Below, piece by piece: positions 36,619 to 46,355 of a DNA stretch of 64,000 bases. The stretch comes from Agarilytica sp045430285 (GTDB lineage: Bacteria > Pseudomonadota > Gammaproteobacteria > Pseudomonadales > Cellvibrionaceae), in the NCBI GenBank assembly GCA_045430285.1, contig JAILXV010000006.1, forward strand, positions 157,471 to 221,470, read 5' to 3'. Both the position numbers and the translations under genes were made by a program. How positions within the stretch are numbered: the stretch's first letter is position 1; every line of letters starts with the position of its first letter. The notes under the pieces were generated by a model. That model did no database searches. It worked only from the letters and a program-made list of their open reading frames with translations, and was not told the origin of the DNA.

Positions 36619-39600
36619 TTAGTCAGTAATGAGGTTTCCGTTATCCAATAGGTTTTGAATAATGGCTTGATCCGCACCAAGAAGCGTTAAATCAATACCT
36701 TCCAATACGATGCTCATATCAGTAGCAACACCATCACCATCTACATCCACACTTATGGTTGTATCTGTGCCGTCGCTCGAGAAAGATAAATAGTTATCAA
36801 GTACAGCCGCGTCATCACTCTCACCCTGAAGAAGATCAGAAATATCCAATACATCCCCACCGGCGCCATCGGTGAAATCTGTTACGACATCATTACCTAC
36901 ATCGTCCGTGCTATTCCAAACGAAAATATCGGAATCATCACCACCGGTCAGTGAATCTGCGCCTCTACCACCAAAGATGATATCTTCACCCTCACCACCG
37001 ACAAGAATATCGGCACCGTGCGCCCCGAAAAGTAAATCATTACCGGCGCCTCCATCCAAGGTATCTGCGCCAGAGCCACCGTCGAGAATGTCATTTCCGG
37101 CTAGACCGGAAACTTGGTCATCACCCGCATCCGCCACAATCAGGTCATCGTCTGCAGTACCAGTTAAGGTATCGCCGGACACTGTTCCAAACAACGTATC
37201 GTCTGTATTCACCAAATCAGGATCGATTCCGTCAGAAAAATCCGAAAGATCATCAACAGAAATCAAAATCGTTTCGCTTGAAAACGCCTGATCTGCATTA
37301 CTACTTTCTTCGCTCGTTGCCGTTACCGTTAAATTAAAATCACCAACAAAACCCGCAGGCGGCCTTATTTGAATATTGGTTAAATCCCAACCCTCACCTA
37401 GCACATCGATAGCGTCTTGCCCAATCGTCCCAAGAAACTCATTTTCACCATCCGTTAAATTGGCGCCTACCGGAATCCCACTTATGACGACGCTCACGAT
37501 ATTCTCAGAACCGTCGTCATCAGTCGAAAGTGCTTCTATATTCGATATCTCGATATAGGTATTTTCAGCGCCACGCCCAATTTGAGATGGATAATACCCA
37601 CCATCAATATTGTCTGAACCTGGAACGAAACTGCCGATTTGCCCGCCGACACTTACTAAATCTTCAACACTAGAGTATATGTGAAAATTAGCCGCGTTGA
37701 GTTCTTGAGCATCGCCCCCGTCCACCACCATATTCAGTGAAAACTGGCCGAGACTATTTATATTGTTCACGTAAACTTCAATACTATAAAAGCCAGTTGC
37801 CGGCGCTGTAAAAGCTTCCTGGGTAATTGGAACAACGGGATTCACGACGTTCGGACCAAAATTCCCCCATGAATCCCCAGTCGTACTTATTATTGTTTCC
37901 CCCCCAAGCTCTACTCTCATCGAATCGTCTCGATAGCCTTGAAACTCATAAGTGCTTCCGGCTTCGAGAAAAATCAACCCCGTAACCGCATACGAATCGC
38001 GTGTACCAATCTCGATGGTCGAACCGTTACTAGGAATAACATCGGTATTAATGACTTCATCAGGAGTACCCAAGCCATCGATAATTCTCTGTGCGGAAGT
38101 TGCACTAGCCAAATCGATCACACCTTCTTGCAAAGCTGCATCGTTATCAAGATTATTTAAATTATCAAAGAAGCTTAACAATAACCCCGTGGACACGGGC
38201 AGTGACAATTCTTGCTCACCGTTATTTTCAGTCGCGTCATCCAATACTATCGAAGGCGCATCAGCCGCTGCAGCAACCACCAACGACGCGGTATTTTGAA
38301 CAGGTAACGCGGGATCTCCATCATTCACCCAAAATGAGAAAGTCGCTGTGCCGCTCCAATCTTCTGTGGGCTCGAATGTCCAGGAGCCGTTTCCTAGATC
38401 AGTAAGCACACCGTCCCCAGAGGTAATAGATAAATCGTCTGCGAACAGAGGATCACTTTCTGGGTCGGTCGCCCCAACAAGCAAATCTGATTGCTGAATA
38501 AGAAGACTGCCGTCTTCGACCACGCTACCCAGATCAATCGCCACCACCTCCGGCGCATCATTTTCCGCCGTGACCGTCAGCGCCGCACTGTTGGCCGTGC
38601 TGTCGGTGCCGTCATTCACGTCAAAGTCGAAGCTGACATCACCGTTCCAGTTCGCCGCCGGAGCAAAGCTCCATGTGCCTGGACCCGTGCTCGACAATAC
38701 GCCCTGACCCGACGCCAACACCAAGTTTTCCACCGACAGGCTGTCGCCTTCTATGTCGGTCGCGCCCGCCAGTAATTCCGCTTCGGTAATCGCAACGCTG
38801 CCGTCTTCGACCACGCTACCCAGATCAATCGCCACCACCTCCGGCGCATCATTAACGGGGGAAATAGACAAGTTCCCGGTGTTTTCTACCGTGCCGCCTT
38901 CGCCGTCACTAATGACATACGTAAACTCGGCGTCCCCAAACCAGTTATCACTAGGCACATAAGAAAATGTCCCATCACCATTATTAATAACGTCGCCTTC
39001 ACCACCACTTATCGTTACGCTGTCAACGGATAGAATATCAAACAGGTCAATATCGTCGGCGCCATCCAATAACGTTTCTGATGCGATAGTAATACCGTTA
39101 TCTTCTTCGATAGAGCCCAATTCAATTGGAGCACCGATAAACGGGGCATCATTTATGTTGTTAACAAGTAAAGTAAATGATGTGGTAACCGAATTATTAT
39201 CTGCGCCGGAATCATCCGTTGCTGTGACTGCCAAAACATATCCATCTAACTGGCTAAAAGCTGCATCATTTGTGGCTGCGCCGGAAATTGTCCCTGTTTG
39301 AGGGTCGAAAACTAGCCCGTCTGGAAGCTCATCAATAGTAAAGCTAAGTGTTTGCCCTGCGTCGTCATCGAAAAACGATAAAGACAAATCTATTGAAACG
39401 TTGACATCTTCGTCAACCGCGATATCAAGCAGACCAGTTGTATAAGGCTGCGAGTTATAGAATTCGGGGTTATTGATAAATGTTACGGTGCTCACTGAGC
39501 TTAAACCTGATGTCTCAAACCCACTTACCGGAGATACAGTATCAGCCGTTAATTCTATACGAGCGCCCGAACCCACCGAAGAGCCAGCACTTCCAGGCAC

Positions 39601-39966
39601 ACTTTCGCCACCGGCGGCCGTCGCAGGGAGAAGTTCTTCGATCGACTCTCCGCTTTCGACAGCCTGAGTAAGGAGCTCAAAGTTTACGTCGTCCCCAATA
39701 CTGCCATCGATCACATCGCTTAGGCTGTCTATTAGATCTTGACTGATCGTCAATGTTTTATCGTGCCCCAAGCTTATTGGTGCGTAGCCCTCTAAACTTA
39801 TGACGACAATACTGCTACCTAGGGTCTTTATGACACTTCCCATATGCAATTCGTGGCCAGCTTTGCCCACCACTTCTTCACCATTAGGTCCCACTAAGAT
39901 GACTTCACCCTGGATTCCAGCGATTTTTCCTAGCGCTTTAACCGTGTTTGATGCATTTTCTGACAT
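36619..39966 (-). CDS. LapA-like RTX adhesin with LapG-type cleavage site and PA14-like domain
   Basis: 1115 residues, small for the family. The N-terminal retention module (1-120) ends with TAAG at 116-119, the Ala-Ala pair cut by LapG in LapA. Then come a He_PIG/cadherin-like domain (about 185-275) and three cadherin-like repeats (about 276-570) carrying NDAP...VVAIDLGSVVEDG units. A PA14-like domain follows (about 595-760, with STYEFQGYRDDSMRV), possibly carbohydrate-binding. RTX nonapeptides (GGSGADTLDGGAGND and similar, about 935-1010) should bind calcium, and the C-terminal VTDFTDG...DVLDISDLL is a type I secretion signal. It starts 25 bases after the TolC-type gene, in one operon. The lapD and lapG genes are not in the window. 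Confidence 0.92.
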   Translation of the reverse strand: MSENASNTVKALGKIAGIQGEVILVGPNGEEVVGKAGHELHMGSVIKTLGSSIVVISLEGYAPISLGHDKTLTISQDLIDSLSDVIDGSIGDDVNFELLTQAVESGESIEELLPATAAGGESVPGSAGSSVGSGARIELTADTVSPVSGFETSGLSSVSTVTFINNPEFYNSQPYTTGLLDIAVDEDVNVSIDLSLSFFDDDAGQTLSFTIDELPDGLVFDPQTGTISGAATNDAAFSQLDGYVLAVTATDDSGADNNSVTTSFTLLVNNINDAPFIGAPIELGSIEEDNGITIASETLLDGADDIDLFDILSVDSVTISGGEGDVINNGDGTFSYVPSDNWFGDAEFTYVISDGEGGTVENTGNLSISPVNDAPEVVAIDLGSVVEDGSVAITEAELLAGATDIEGDSLSVENLVLASGQGVLSSTGPGTWSFAPAANWNGDVSFDFDVNDGTDSTANSAALTVTAENDAPEVVAIDLGSVVEDGSLLIQQSDLLVGATDPESDPLFADDLSITSGDGVLTDLGNGSWTFEPTEDWSGTATFSFWVNDGDPALPVQNTASLVVAAAADAPSIVLDDATENNGEQELSLPVSTGLLLSFFDNLNNLDNDAALQEGVIDLASATSAQRIIDGLGTPDEVINTDVIPSNGSTIEIGTRDSYAVTGLIFLEAGSTYEFQGYRDDSMRVELGGETIISTTGDSWGNFGPNVVNPVVPITQEAFTAPATGFYSIEVYVNNINSLGQFSLNMVVDGGDAQELNAANFHIYSSVEDLVSVGGQIGSFVPGSDNIDGGYYPSQIGRGAENTYIEISNIEALSTDDDGSENIVSVVISGIPVGANLTDGENEFLGTIGQDAIDVLGEGWDLTNIQIRPPAGFVGDFNLTVTATSEESSNADQAFSSETILISVDDLSDFSDGIDPDLVNTDDTLFGTVSGDTLTGTADDDLIVADAGDDQVSGLAGNDILDGGSGADTLDGGAGNDLLFGAHGADILVGGEGEDIIFGGRGADSLTGGDDSDIFVWNSTDDVGNDVVTDFTDGAGGDVLDISDLLQGESDDAAVLDNYLSFSSDGTDTTISVDVDGDGVATDMSIVLEGIDLTLLGADQAIIQNLLDNGNLITD
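38507..38853. repeat. 56-bp exact direct repeat inside the adhesin gene, unit 291 bp
   Basis: Identical 56-base copies at 38507-38562 and 38798-38853 encode the same 19 residues starting NDAPEVVAIDLG. The distance is 291 bases (97 codons), one cadherin-like domain. The DNA between is visibly richer in G and C than the flanks. This looks like a recently copied or imported repeat unit. Confidence 0.85.
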
Positions 39967-39991
39967 AGGGAAAAAAACCTTTACTTATAAA

Positions 39992-41281
39992 TCATTCATA
40001 ACTAATACTTAACGCGCTAAGCAATAGACCTGACGCGTTAAAAATTCTGTATCCGGCATAGAGTTGGTCGTATTGAGCGTTAATTAAAGCACGCTTGGAT
40101 TCCACCACTTCTGTTTCGGTATTTAATAAATCAAGCAGCGTCCTTCGGCCGATATTAAATTGTTTTGTATAAGCGGCTTTGGTGGCCGCTGCAGCCTCGA
40201 CGTGAAGCTTCAAAAATTTCATCTGCGCATTCAGCGCTTCATACGCATTCCAAGACAGGTTCATACTTTCGACTACCTGCCTTCGTGCGTTATTGCGTAT
40301 ATCCTTTGACTGCTCTATTAACTTTGCAGTTTGTTTTCGACGCGCCTTATCTGCACCACCATTAAATAGGTTATATCTCAGGCGCAACGCAACAACCAGG
40401 TCTTCATCTTCACCTTCCACACCAACATTTTCGTCCCACCGTTTTTCCGCTTCAAGTTTAAGTGTTGGCCAATAGCTACTACCCGCAGCCTTATGCTGTG
40501 CTCGCGCCGCTTTATAATCTGAAGAGGCAGAATGTAAAGTTGGATGATTCTCCTCGGCCAGAGCTACTGCGGCAGCTAACGACTCTGGAAAACCGGTTAA
40601 ACCTTCCGGCTTACTCATATTTTCTAAGTTAGGGTAGAAACCAGCCACGCGTAAAAAATTCGCTTGGGCGTCTGCTAGGTTGTTTTGCGCAACCACCATG
40701 TTCGCATTAGCTAAAGCCAAGCGAGCAGCGATCTGATCCAGGTCTGCTTTACTTCCAACCCCTGTCTTACTCCGCAAGGCCATTTGGTCGTATATATTTT
40801 GATGCTCCCACAAGGTGTTTCGAGTCAGATCCAGAAGTTCAGTATGGCGTATCACATTGAGATACACTTCAGATGTTCTCAATGCGATATCTTGTGCAGT
40901 TGTTTCCGCTATATAGCTGAGGCTCTCTACTCTCGCCTTTTGCCGCTGTATTTCTGCGTTTGTACCCAGCCCATCAAAAATCAGTTGCTCTGCTTGTAAT
41001 GACAGCTCCTCTCTATCAAACTCTGCCTCTCCATTACCCGTCGCTGGAGCGGTACGCCTTTCCTCACCTATACCCGCACTGAGGTTCACCTTTGGCAAAT
41101 AACCTGCTCGCGCCTGTTTCACTTCTTGCCTCCGCGATTGCAGTTCGTGCTTCACGGATGACATTTGAGGGTTCGTTTGCAACGTCTGCTCTACCGTCTC
41201 AGATAGCGTAAATGCCTGCGCTACGATCCCCATGCCAGATAATAAAAGAGCAACGACTCCGATAAAAAACTTGCTGTACAT
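39992..41281 (-). CDS. TolC-family outer-membrane channel of the adhesin secretion system
   Basis: About 429 residues from the ATG at 41281, which has AAGGTGG just upstream; a GTG 9 bases earlier is weaker. A signal peptide (FFIGVVALLLSG to QAFT) precedes two repeated helical/beta TolC halves. The family pattern includes TLQTNPQMSSVKHELQSRRQ and NIGRRTLLDLLNTETEVVESKRAL. It forms the outer-membrane duct that works with LapB/LapC to export the adhesin encoded 25 bases downstream. It has its own 440-base upstream gap, so it could be a separate transcription unit from lapBC. Confidence 0.93.
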   Translation of the reverse strand: MYSKFFIGVVALLLSGMGIVAQAFTLSETVEQTLQTNPQMSSVKHELQSRRQEVKQARAGYLPKVNLSAGIGEERRTAPATGNGEAEFDREELSLQAEQLIFDGLGTNAEIQRQKARVESLSYIAETTAQDIALRTSEVYLNVIRHTELLDLTRNTLWEHQNIYDQMALRSKTGVGSKADLDQIAARLALANANMVVAQNNLADAQANFLRVAGFYPNLENMSKPEGLTGFPESLAAAVALAEENHPTLHSASSDYKAARAQHKAAGSSYWPTLKLEAEKRWDENVGVEGEDEDLVVALRLRYNLFNGGADKARRKQTAKLIEQSKDIRNNARRQVVESMNLSWNAYEALNAQMKFLKLHVEAAAATKAAYTKQFNIGRRTLLDLLNTETEVVESKRALINAQYDQLYAGYRIFNASGLLLSALSISYE

Positions 41282-41721
41282 CCCACCCACCTTAATTTTG
41301 GTTAAAAATTACCCATGCAAATACTGTGACAACTTGCGCATAGCTAACAACTTATTTCATAAAACAATATCTACAACCACTTCTTATTCTTTTTTTATAT
41401 GCTTTGATTATCTTTTATTCAATTCACCTATAGGTAGCTCCAGGATATGAACCGATATAAACGATACCCCTCTCTCGCCTGATCCTAAATAATAGCTGGC
41501 GTAAAACAAACCGACACAGCCTGGAACCACATTATTTTTAGAGAGAAAACTCTGGAAAGTCAGACCGCTGAATAGCGACCACACAGAGACAAAATGGCAT
41601 ACATCACGCCCTATGCCTGGCGAAGGGCGGCCATTCTAAAACATAGATGCAAGATCTAACACCCGCTAGATCACGGAAGATTGTAAAATTAAAAGCGGCT
41701 ATGCCAAAACGCAAATACTAT
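41282..41721. other. 440-base gap between TolC-type and LapC-type genes, no gene seen
   Basis: AT-rich spacer; likely carries the promoter for the TolC/adhesin pair. No convincing inverted repeat or RNA element was seen. Confidence 0.4.
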
Positions 41722-43110
41722 TTAACGTTCACGCAATGCTAGCTGTTTGGTTTTGAGGATAGGCTTAAGCATATAATCTAGTATTGTTTTCTTTCCTGTT
41801 AATACGTCTACGCTCACCGTCATACCAGGAATAATCGGTAATTCTGTTCCATCTGGACCCATAAAAACTCGACTAGTTTCCACACGTACCAGATAAAAAC
41901 TTTCTTTTTGTTCATCCATAATGGTATCTGGACTGATATGAACCACCTTTCCATCTAAGCCGCCCATTATCGAGAAATCATACGCAGTAAATTTAATCTT
42001 AGCTTTCTGCCCTGGATGCAAATAAGCAATATCCGACGGTCGGATTTTCGCTTCTATCAACAGAGTTTCTTCGCTAGGCACAATCTCTGCGATATCCATC
42101 CCAGGCTGAATGACACCACCAATAGTATTAACAAGTAAACGTTTAACCGTTCCTGTAACCGGAGATTTAACAACCGTCCGCTTTACCCTATCAGCTAAGG
42201 CTTCACTGGTTTCGGTCAGGCGTGATAATTCCAAAGAAATTTCATTTAACTGCTCCCTCGCATCTCTCTGAAATGATAGAGATACGTTCAATAATTTTTC
42301 TTGGGCTTCTTTTAAACTTGATTGCACGCGTGGCATAGCCAATTCGGACGCACTCAATTCGCCTTTTAGATCGTTCAACTGGCGCTCTAAACGCAGAAGC
42401 TCAACTTCAGATACAGCGCCCTCGGACACTAATGGACGAGTCAATTTTAATTCCGTTTCTAATAACTCATAGCTCCGACCCAAGCGCTCTTTCTTGGCGC
42501 TTAGCTCTGATAGCTCTTGATCCCTTTGAGAAACTTGCTGCTCAAGAACCTGTAGTTTACCCTTCAACTCATCCTGCCTAGAGGAAAAAAAAGCTCGCTC
42601 TTGCCGGATCAAAGAGGGTTCCCACTTTGCATTTTCAGGAATACGAAAAGCTTTGCCTTCAGCCTCAGACCTCAAACGCAAAGACTTAATTTGTAACTGC
42701 GCCAGAGTAACGCCTGCCTCTCTCAACGACGAAGAAAAACGTGTATCATCTAAACGAACAAGTGATTGCCCTCGCTCAACAACATCGCCTTCTTGAACAT
42801 AGCGTTCGGCTAAAATACCACCTTCTAAGTTTTGGATAATCTGAACTTGCTGGGACGGGATTACTTTTCCTTCTCCGCGGGTAAATTCATCAACAAAGGT
42901 AAAACCTGCCCACAGAAAGAAGCATATAAAAAAAACAATGATTATCCGCAGCAACGTCATCGCGCCTTTTGGCGATTGCGCTAAAACAGCGGTTTTCGCT
43001 GAAGACACATAATTTAACTCGTCTCCGGTCAGCGGCGGCGTTGAATCATCGTCATACAGAACTGCGTAACGTAAGGCCTTATACGCCTGTTTTAGATGTT
43101 GACTAGGCAC
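41722..43110 (-). CDS. HlyD-family membrane fusion protein (LapC-like)
   Basis: 462 residues. A short cytoplasmic N-terminus is followed by one membrane segment near 58-78 (LLRIIIVFFICFFLWAGF). The biotinyl-lipoyl halves are present (QIIQNLEGGILAERYVQEGDVV and VKSPVTGTVKRLLV), separated by a long periplasmic coiled coil (about 150-300). The family bridges the inner-membrane ABC transporter and TolC. Its start overlaps the transporter gene by 8 bases, showing coupling to LapB. Confidence 0.94.
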   Translation of the reverse strand: MPSQHLKQAYKALRYAVLYDDDSTPPLTGDELNYVSSAKTAVLAQSPKGAMTLLRIIIVFFICFFLWAGFTFVDEFTRGEGKVIPSQQVQIIQNLEGGILAERYVQEGDVVERGQSLVRLDDTRFSSSLREAGVTLAQLQIKSLRLRSEAEGKAFRIPENAKWEPSLIRQERAFFSSRQDELKGKLQVLEQQVSQRDQELSELSAKKERLGRSYELLETELKLTRPLVSEGAVSEVELLRLERQLNDLKGELSASELAMPRVQSSLKEAQEKLLNVSLSFQRDAREQLNEISLELSRLTETSEALADRVKRTVVKSPVTGTVKRLLVNTIGGVIQPGMDIAEIVPSEETLLIEAKIRPSDIAYLHPGQKAKIKFTAYDFSIMGGLDGKVVHISPDTIMDEQKESFYLVRVETSRVFMGPDGTELPIIPGMTVSVDVLTGKKTILDYMLKPILKTKQLALRER

Positions 43111-45247
43111 GGATCTGTCCTTTTTGTAGCGCTTCGATTACTTTATCTTTCGGGCCATCAGCAACGACTTTCCCTCCATCTAATACAATTACACGACTTA
43201 CCAAATTCAGAAGCGTCGTCTTGTGAGTGACAAGCAGTGCCGTCCTATCTACTAGCTCCATTTGAAGACTGGTTACCAATTTATTTTCACTCGCGTTATC
43301 CATCGCAGTACTCGGCTCGTCCATCAATATAATAGGCGGGCTATTCACCAACCCGCGTGCAACGCTCACCGCTTGTCGCTGACCGCCAGATAGACTTTCA
43401 CCTCGCTCACCAATCATCCGTTCAAATCCTTTCGGGTGACTGTCCACAAAATCACTCACACCCGACACATTCGCGACACGTATAATTTCCTCATCCGAAA
43501 TCACCTGATGACGGAACGCAATATTGTCCCGAATATTCCCATAAAATAAGACGCTGTCCTGAGGCACATACCCAATATTATCTCTAAGTTCTGCGGGATC
43601 AATCTGCGTCATATCAATACCATCAATCAAAACAGCACCCTTCGTTGGTCGATACAAACCCATAAGCAACTTATGCAAAGTTGATTTTCCCGAACCAATA
43701 CGACCAATGATCGCAACTTTTTCGCCTGACTTAATTTTAAATGAAACACCAGATAAACTATTTTGTGTTTCATTGGGGTAGGTAAATTCAACCCCTTTAA
43801 ATTCTATATCGCCCTTAAAACTCAAGCGTTCAATAAACTTACGGCCCTCTGGCCGCTCCTGCTCTCCAGACACAATTTCATCTAAAGATTCCAAAGCTAA
43901 TTTAGATTGCTGATACTGAACTAACAACCCCGATATTTGAGCCAAAGGGGCCAATGCGCGACCGACCAAGATGACGCAAGCAATAAGCGCCCCCTGGGTT
44001 AAATTGTTTTCTGAAATACTGTACACACCGACGATCACGACGAACACGGACGAGATTTGCAATATAAATGACGCAAAGGTGGTTGCACTCATGGAAAAAA
44101 AACGCCAACGAACCCCCCAATAAGCTAAGGTTCCCACTGCCGTTTCCCATTTACGTAAGATCTTACTCTCTGCACCTAGGCCCTTTAGCGTCTCTAAATT
44201 AGTTAAGGCCTCGACCAGCGTGGCATTTTTTTGCGCCGAAGCTAGGAATGTTTGTGAAACCAGGGCCTTTAACTTCCCTTGAATAAATAGCGCATAAATC
44301 AGAATAATCGGCACCGCGACAATAGGCACCCAAACAATCACCCCTCCGATATACGCCACGACGACGAGAAACAAAATAACGAACGGGAGATCCACCAGCG
44401 TAGAAACGGTAGCTGAGGTAATAAAATTTCGAATAGTTTCAAATTCACGAACACGACTAGCAAAGGCGCCAACAGATTTTGGGTGAATCGAGTAATGCGC
44501 ACCGAGTACTTTTTCCAGAATAAAAGACGACAACAGGACATCCGCCTTTTTTCCTGCTATTTCAATAAAATACGTTCTAAGCAAACGTAGCATCAAATCG
44601 AACCCAAACACGACCAGCACGCCCATCGCTAAAGCCCATAGCGTTTCAATCGCGCTATTTGGCACAACTCTGTCGTAAACATTCATCACGAATAAGGGAT
44701 TCGCGAGCACGAAGATGTTAATCATGAACGACGCAATAAGTACATCTCGATATATCCGCCAGTTTTTGGCCAACGTCCCCCAAAACCAATGGATCTCCAC
44801 TCCAGATACGTCGACTTCAATTCGATTTTCTGGTCCCTCCATCGCTTTTGTCAGAATACAATATCCTGAGTACCTTTGGTCCAGGTCCGAAAGCGAAAGG
44901 GTTTTTACTGTTCCATCCCCAGAATCAAATATGCGCGCCTCGCCATTCTTAGATATGCGCTCCAACACCACAGCCTGATTGTCATCCATCAGCAAGACCA
45001 ATGGCATTGAAAGAGATGAGATATTAAGCAAGGCCCGCTTGTTGATTTTTGATTCAATGGTGACCCGCTGAGCCGCCCGGGTAAATAGTTCGGGAGTCAA
45101 ACGTCCATTAACCAAAGGAAGGTTTGCGGTCAACGATGAACGCGTCGCCTTACGCCCTTCTTCTGCGCAAATATAAAGCAATGATTCCAATAGAGAATCC
45201 GTATTGGAAGCACTGTGCTCATGAGTAGAGGGTGATGGTGTGTTCAT
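43103..45247 (-). CDS. type I secretion ABC transporter/permease (LapB-like)
   Basis: About 714 residues from the ATG at 45247 (MNTPSPSTHE), supported by AGAAGG; the ATG 18 bases upstream lacks a site. The N-terminal C39-like domain (about 20-140) lacks the catalytic QxxxxxC pattern, so it should bind and not cut the substrate. A six-helix membrane domain follows (about 150-420), then the nucleotide-binding domain with Walker A GRIGSGKST, the signature LSGGQRQAVSVAR, and Walker B IILMDEPSTAMD. It powers export of the adhesin. Confidence 0.95.
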   Translation of the reverse strand: MNTPSPSTHEHSASNTDSLLESLLYICAEEGRKATRSSLTANLPLVNGRLTPELFTRAAQRVTIESKINKRALLNISSLSMPLVLLMDDNQAVVLERISKNGEARIFDSGDGTVKTLSLSDLDQRYSGYCILTKAMEGPENRIEVDVSGVEIHWFWGTLAKNWRIYRDVLIASFMINIFVLANPLFVMNVYDRVVPNSAIETLWALAMGVLVVFGFDLMLRLLRTYFIEIAGKKADVLLSSFILEKVLGAHYSIHPKSVGAFASRVREFETIRNFITSATVSTLVDLPFVILFLVVVAYIGGVIVWVPIVAVPIILIYALFIQGKLKALVSQTFLASAQKNATLVEALTNLETLKGLGAESKILRKWETAVGTLAYWGVRWRFFSMSATTFASFILQISSVFVVIVGVYSISENNLTQGALIACVILVGRALAPLAQISGLLVQYQQSKLALESLDEIVSGEQERPEGRKFIERLSFKGDIEFKGVEFTYPNETQNSLSGVSFKIKSGEKVAIIGRIGSGKSTLHKLLMGLYRPTKGAVLIDGIDMTQIDPAELRDNIGYVPQDSVLFYGNIRDNIAFRHQVISDEEIIRVANVSGVSDFVDSHPKGFERMIGERGESLSGGQRQAVSVARGLVNSPPIILMDEPSTAMDNASENKLVTSLQMELVDRTALLVTHKTTLLNLVSRVIVLDGGKVVADGPKDKVIEALQKGQIRA

Positions 45248-45442
45248 AGGCCTTCTGTTAAGCATGTACCGAGTTAACTATGCAGCACAGACGATGGTTG
45301 TTTTGTTTATTTATTTGTGGGGCACAGACCAATAACGCCCGAATGCCCGCGTGTCCATGAGGGAGTCACGGTTGAATAATAGGTCATATGCTCAGAAAAA
45401 GAAAAGGTGTGACTTCCCTATACCTTTCTAAGCCATTCTCAC

Positions 45443-46006
45443 TTAATTGGAAAATAAACGAAAAACACTATCTGGAGTAAAGCCACGGGAAACCATAAAG
45501 CGGACTCGACGCGCTTTTTCCTTGCGATCCTCGATTGGGGTATTCGCAAGCTTTTTGGCATACACATCAGCCGCTAGCTCGAACCAATCTTCATCTTTAG
45601 CTACGGTAGCTTCATCATTACTCGACTCAACCCCCAATAACTCAGACTTGATCTTACCTTCTAAGAATTCAGCCAACTCAGCATACTCTCTTAAATATTG
45701 AATAGCATTCGCCTTACCTTAGCCCACTTTATCGCCATTGCAGCTATACCAAGCACCCGCTTTGTCAACAAGACCCAATTTCACACCGTAATCAACGACT
45801 TCTCCCAGTCGGTTGATTCCTTATCCATAGAGAATTTGGAATTCCATCTACTTAAACGGCGGCGCAACTTTATTCTTAACCACTTTTACGCGGGTTTCAG
45901 AACCAACCACTTCATCACCATCTTTTACTGCACCAATACGACGAATATTCAGTCATACTGAGGAATAAAATTTCAATGCATTACCACCGGTAATCGTCTC
46001 AGGGTT
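45443..46006 (-). pseudogene. recA/recX: recA'-'recX remnant, degraded
   Basis: One frame reads RecA from NPETITGGNALKFY through GSETRVKVVKNKVAPPFK, GINRLGEVVDYGVKLGLVDKAGAWYS and GKANAIQYLREYAEL to KIKSELL, about RecA residues 205-330. It then continues directly into the C-terminus of RecX (DWFELAADVYAKKLANTP, EKARRVRFMVSRGFTPDSVFRLFSN). Four in-frame stops break it: 45953-45955, 45848-45850, 45821-45823 and 45719-45721. Both the RecA ATPase core and the RecX N-terminus are missing. The open piece from 45676 to 45443 could still be read as a 77-residue protein but has no RecA function. Expected position in relatives is just upstream of alaS, which is about 10.6 kb away on the same strand here. 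Confidence 0.92.
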
Positions 46007-46355
46007 AGATCTACCATTGTGAAATAGAGCGCATACTCTACAGACCAAACCATCCTATCACGAAAGCAAAGCCCTGGCTCACTAACTGAACTTGGAGAAA
46101 AACTGATGGAGTTCCAGAAATTCCAATTGCATCCACCAGAGTAAAATGCTTCCTTATATGAGTTGTGGACATAGCAACTTGTTAATGCCAAATTGCACCG
46201 CATTTACCGATACAGTGTGGACACTCCTTGACCAGTGCATTCACAGCAACATCTCAAGGAAAGAATCTGATGAGCCTCCTCGAAGCCTCATTTCTTTACA
46301 AAGTTTCCAAAAAGGCTTAACAGCACTAAATAACATGGAGAGCCATTTTGAATGC
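46007..46355. other. 349-base gap between the recA remnant and the methyltransferase gene
   Basis: Two overlapping short frames on opposite strands cover this stretch but show no family features. RecA homology stops near 46006, so this is either unrelated DNA joined at the break point or sequence too decayed to read. Confidence 0.4.

Noticed and set aside
36720..39500. Many plus-strand frames in the adhesin region and the internal repeats as a CRISPR array
   Set aside because: They are shadows of a single repetitive coding sequence; the repeats lack uniform spacers and encode protein.
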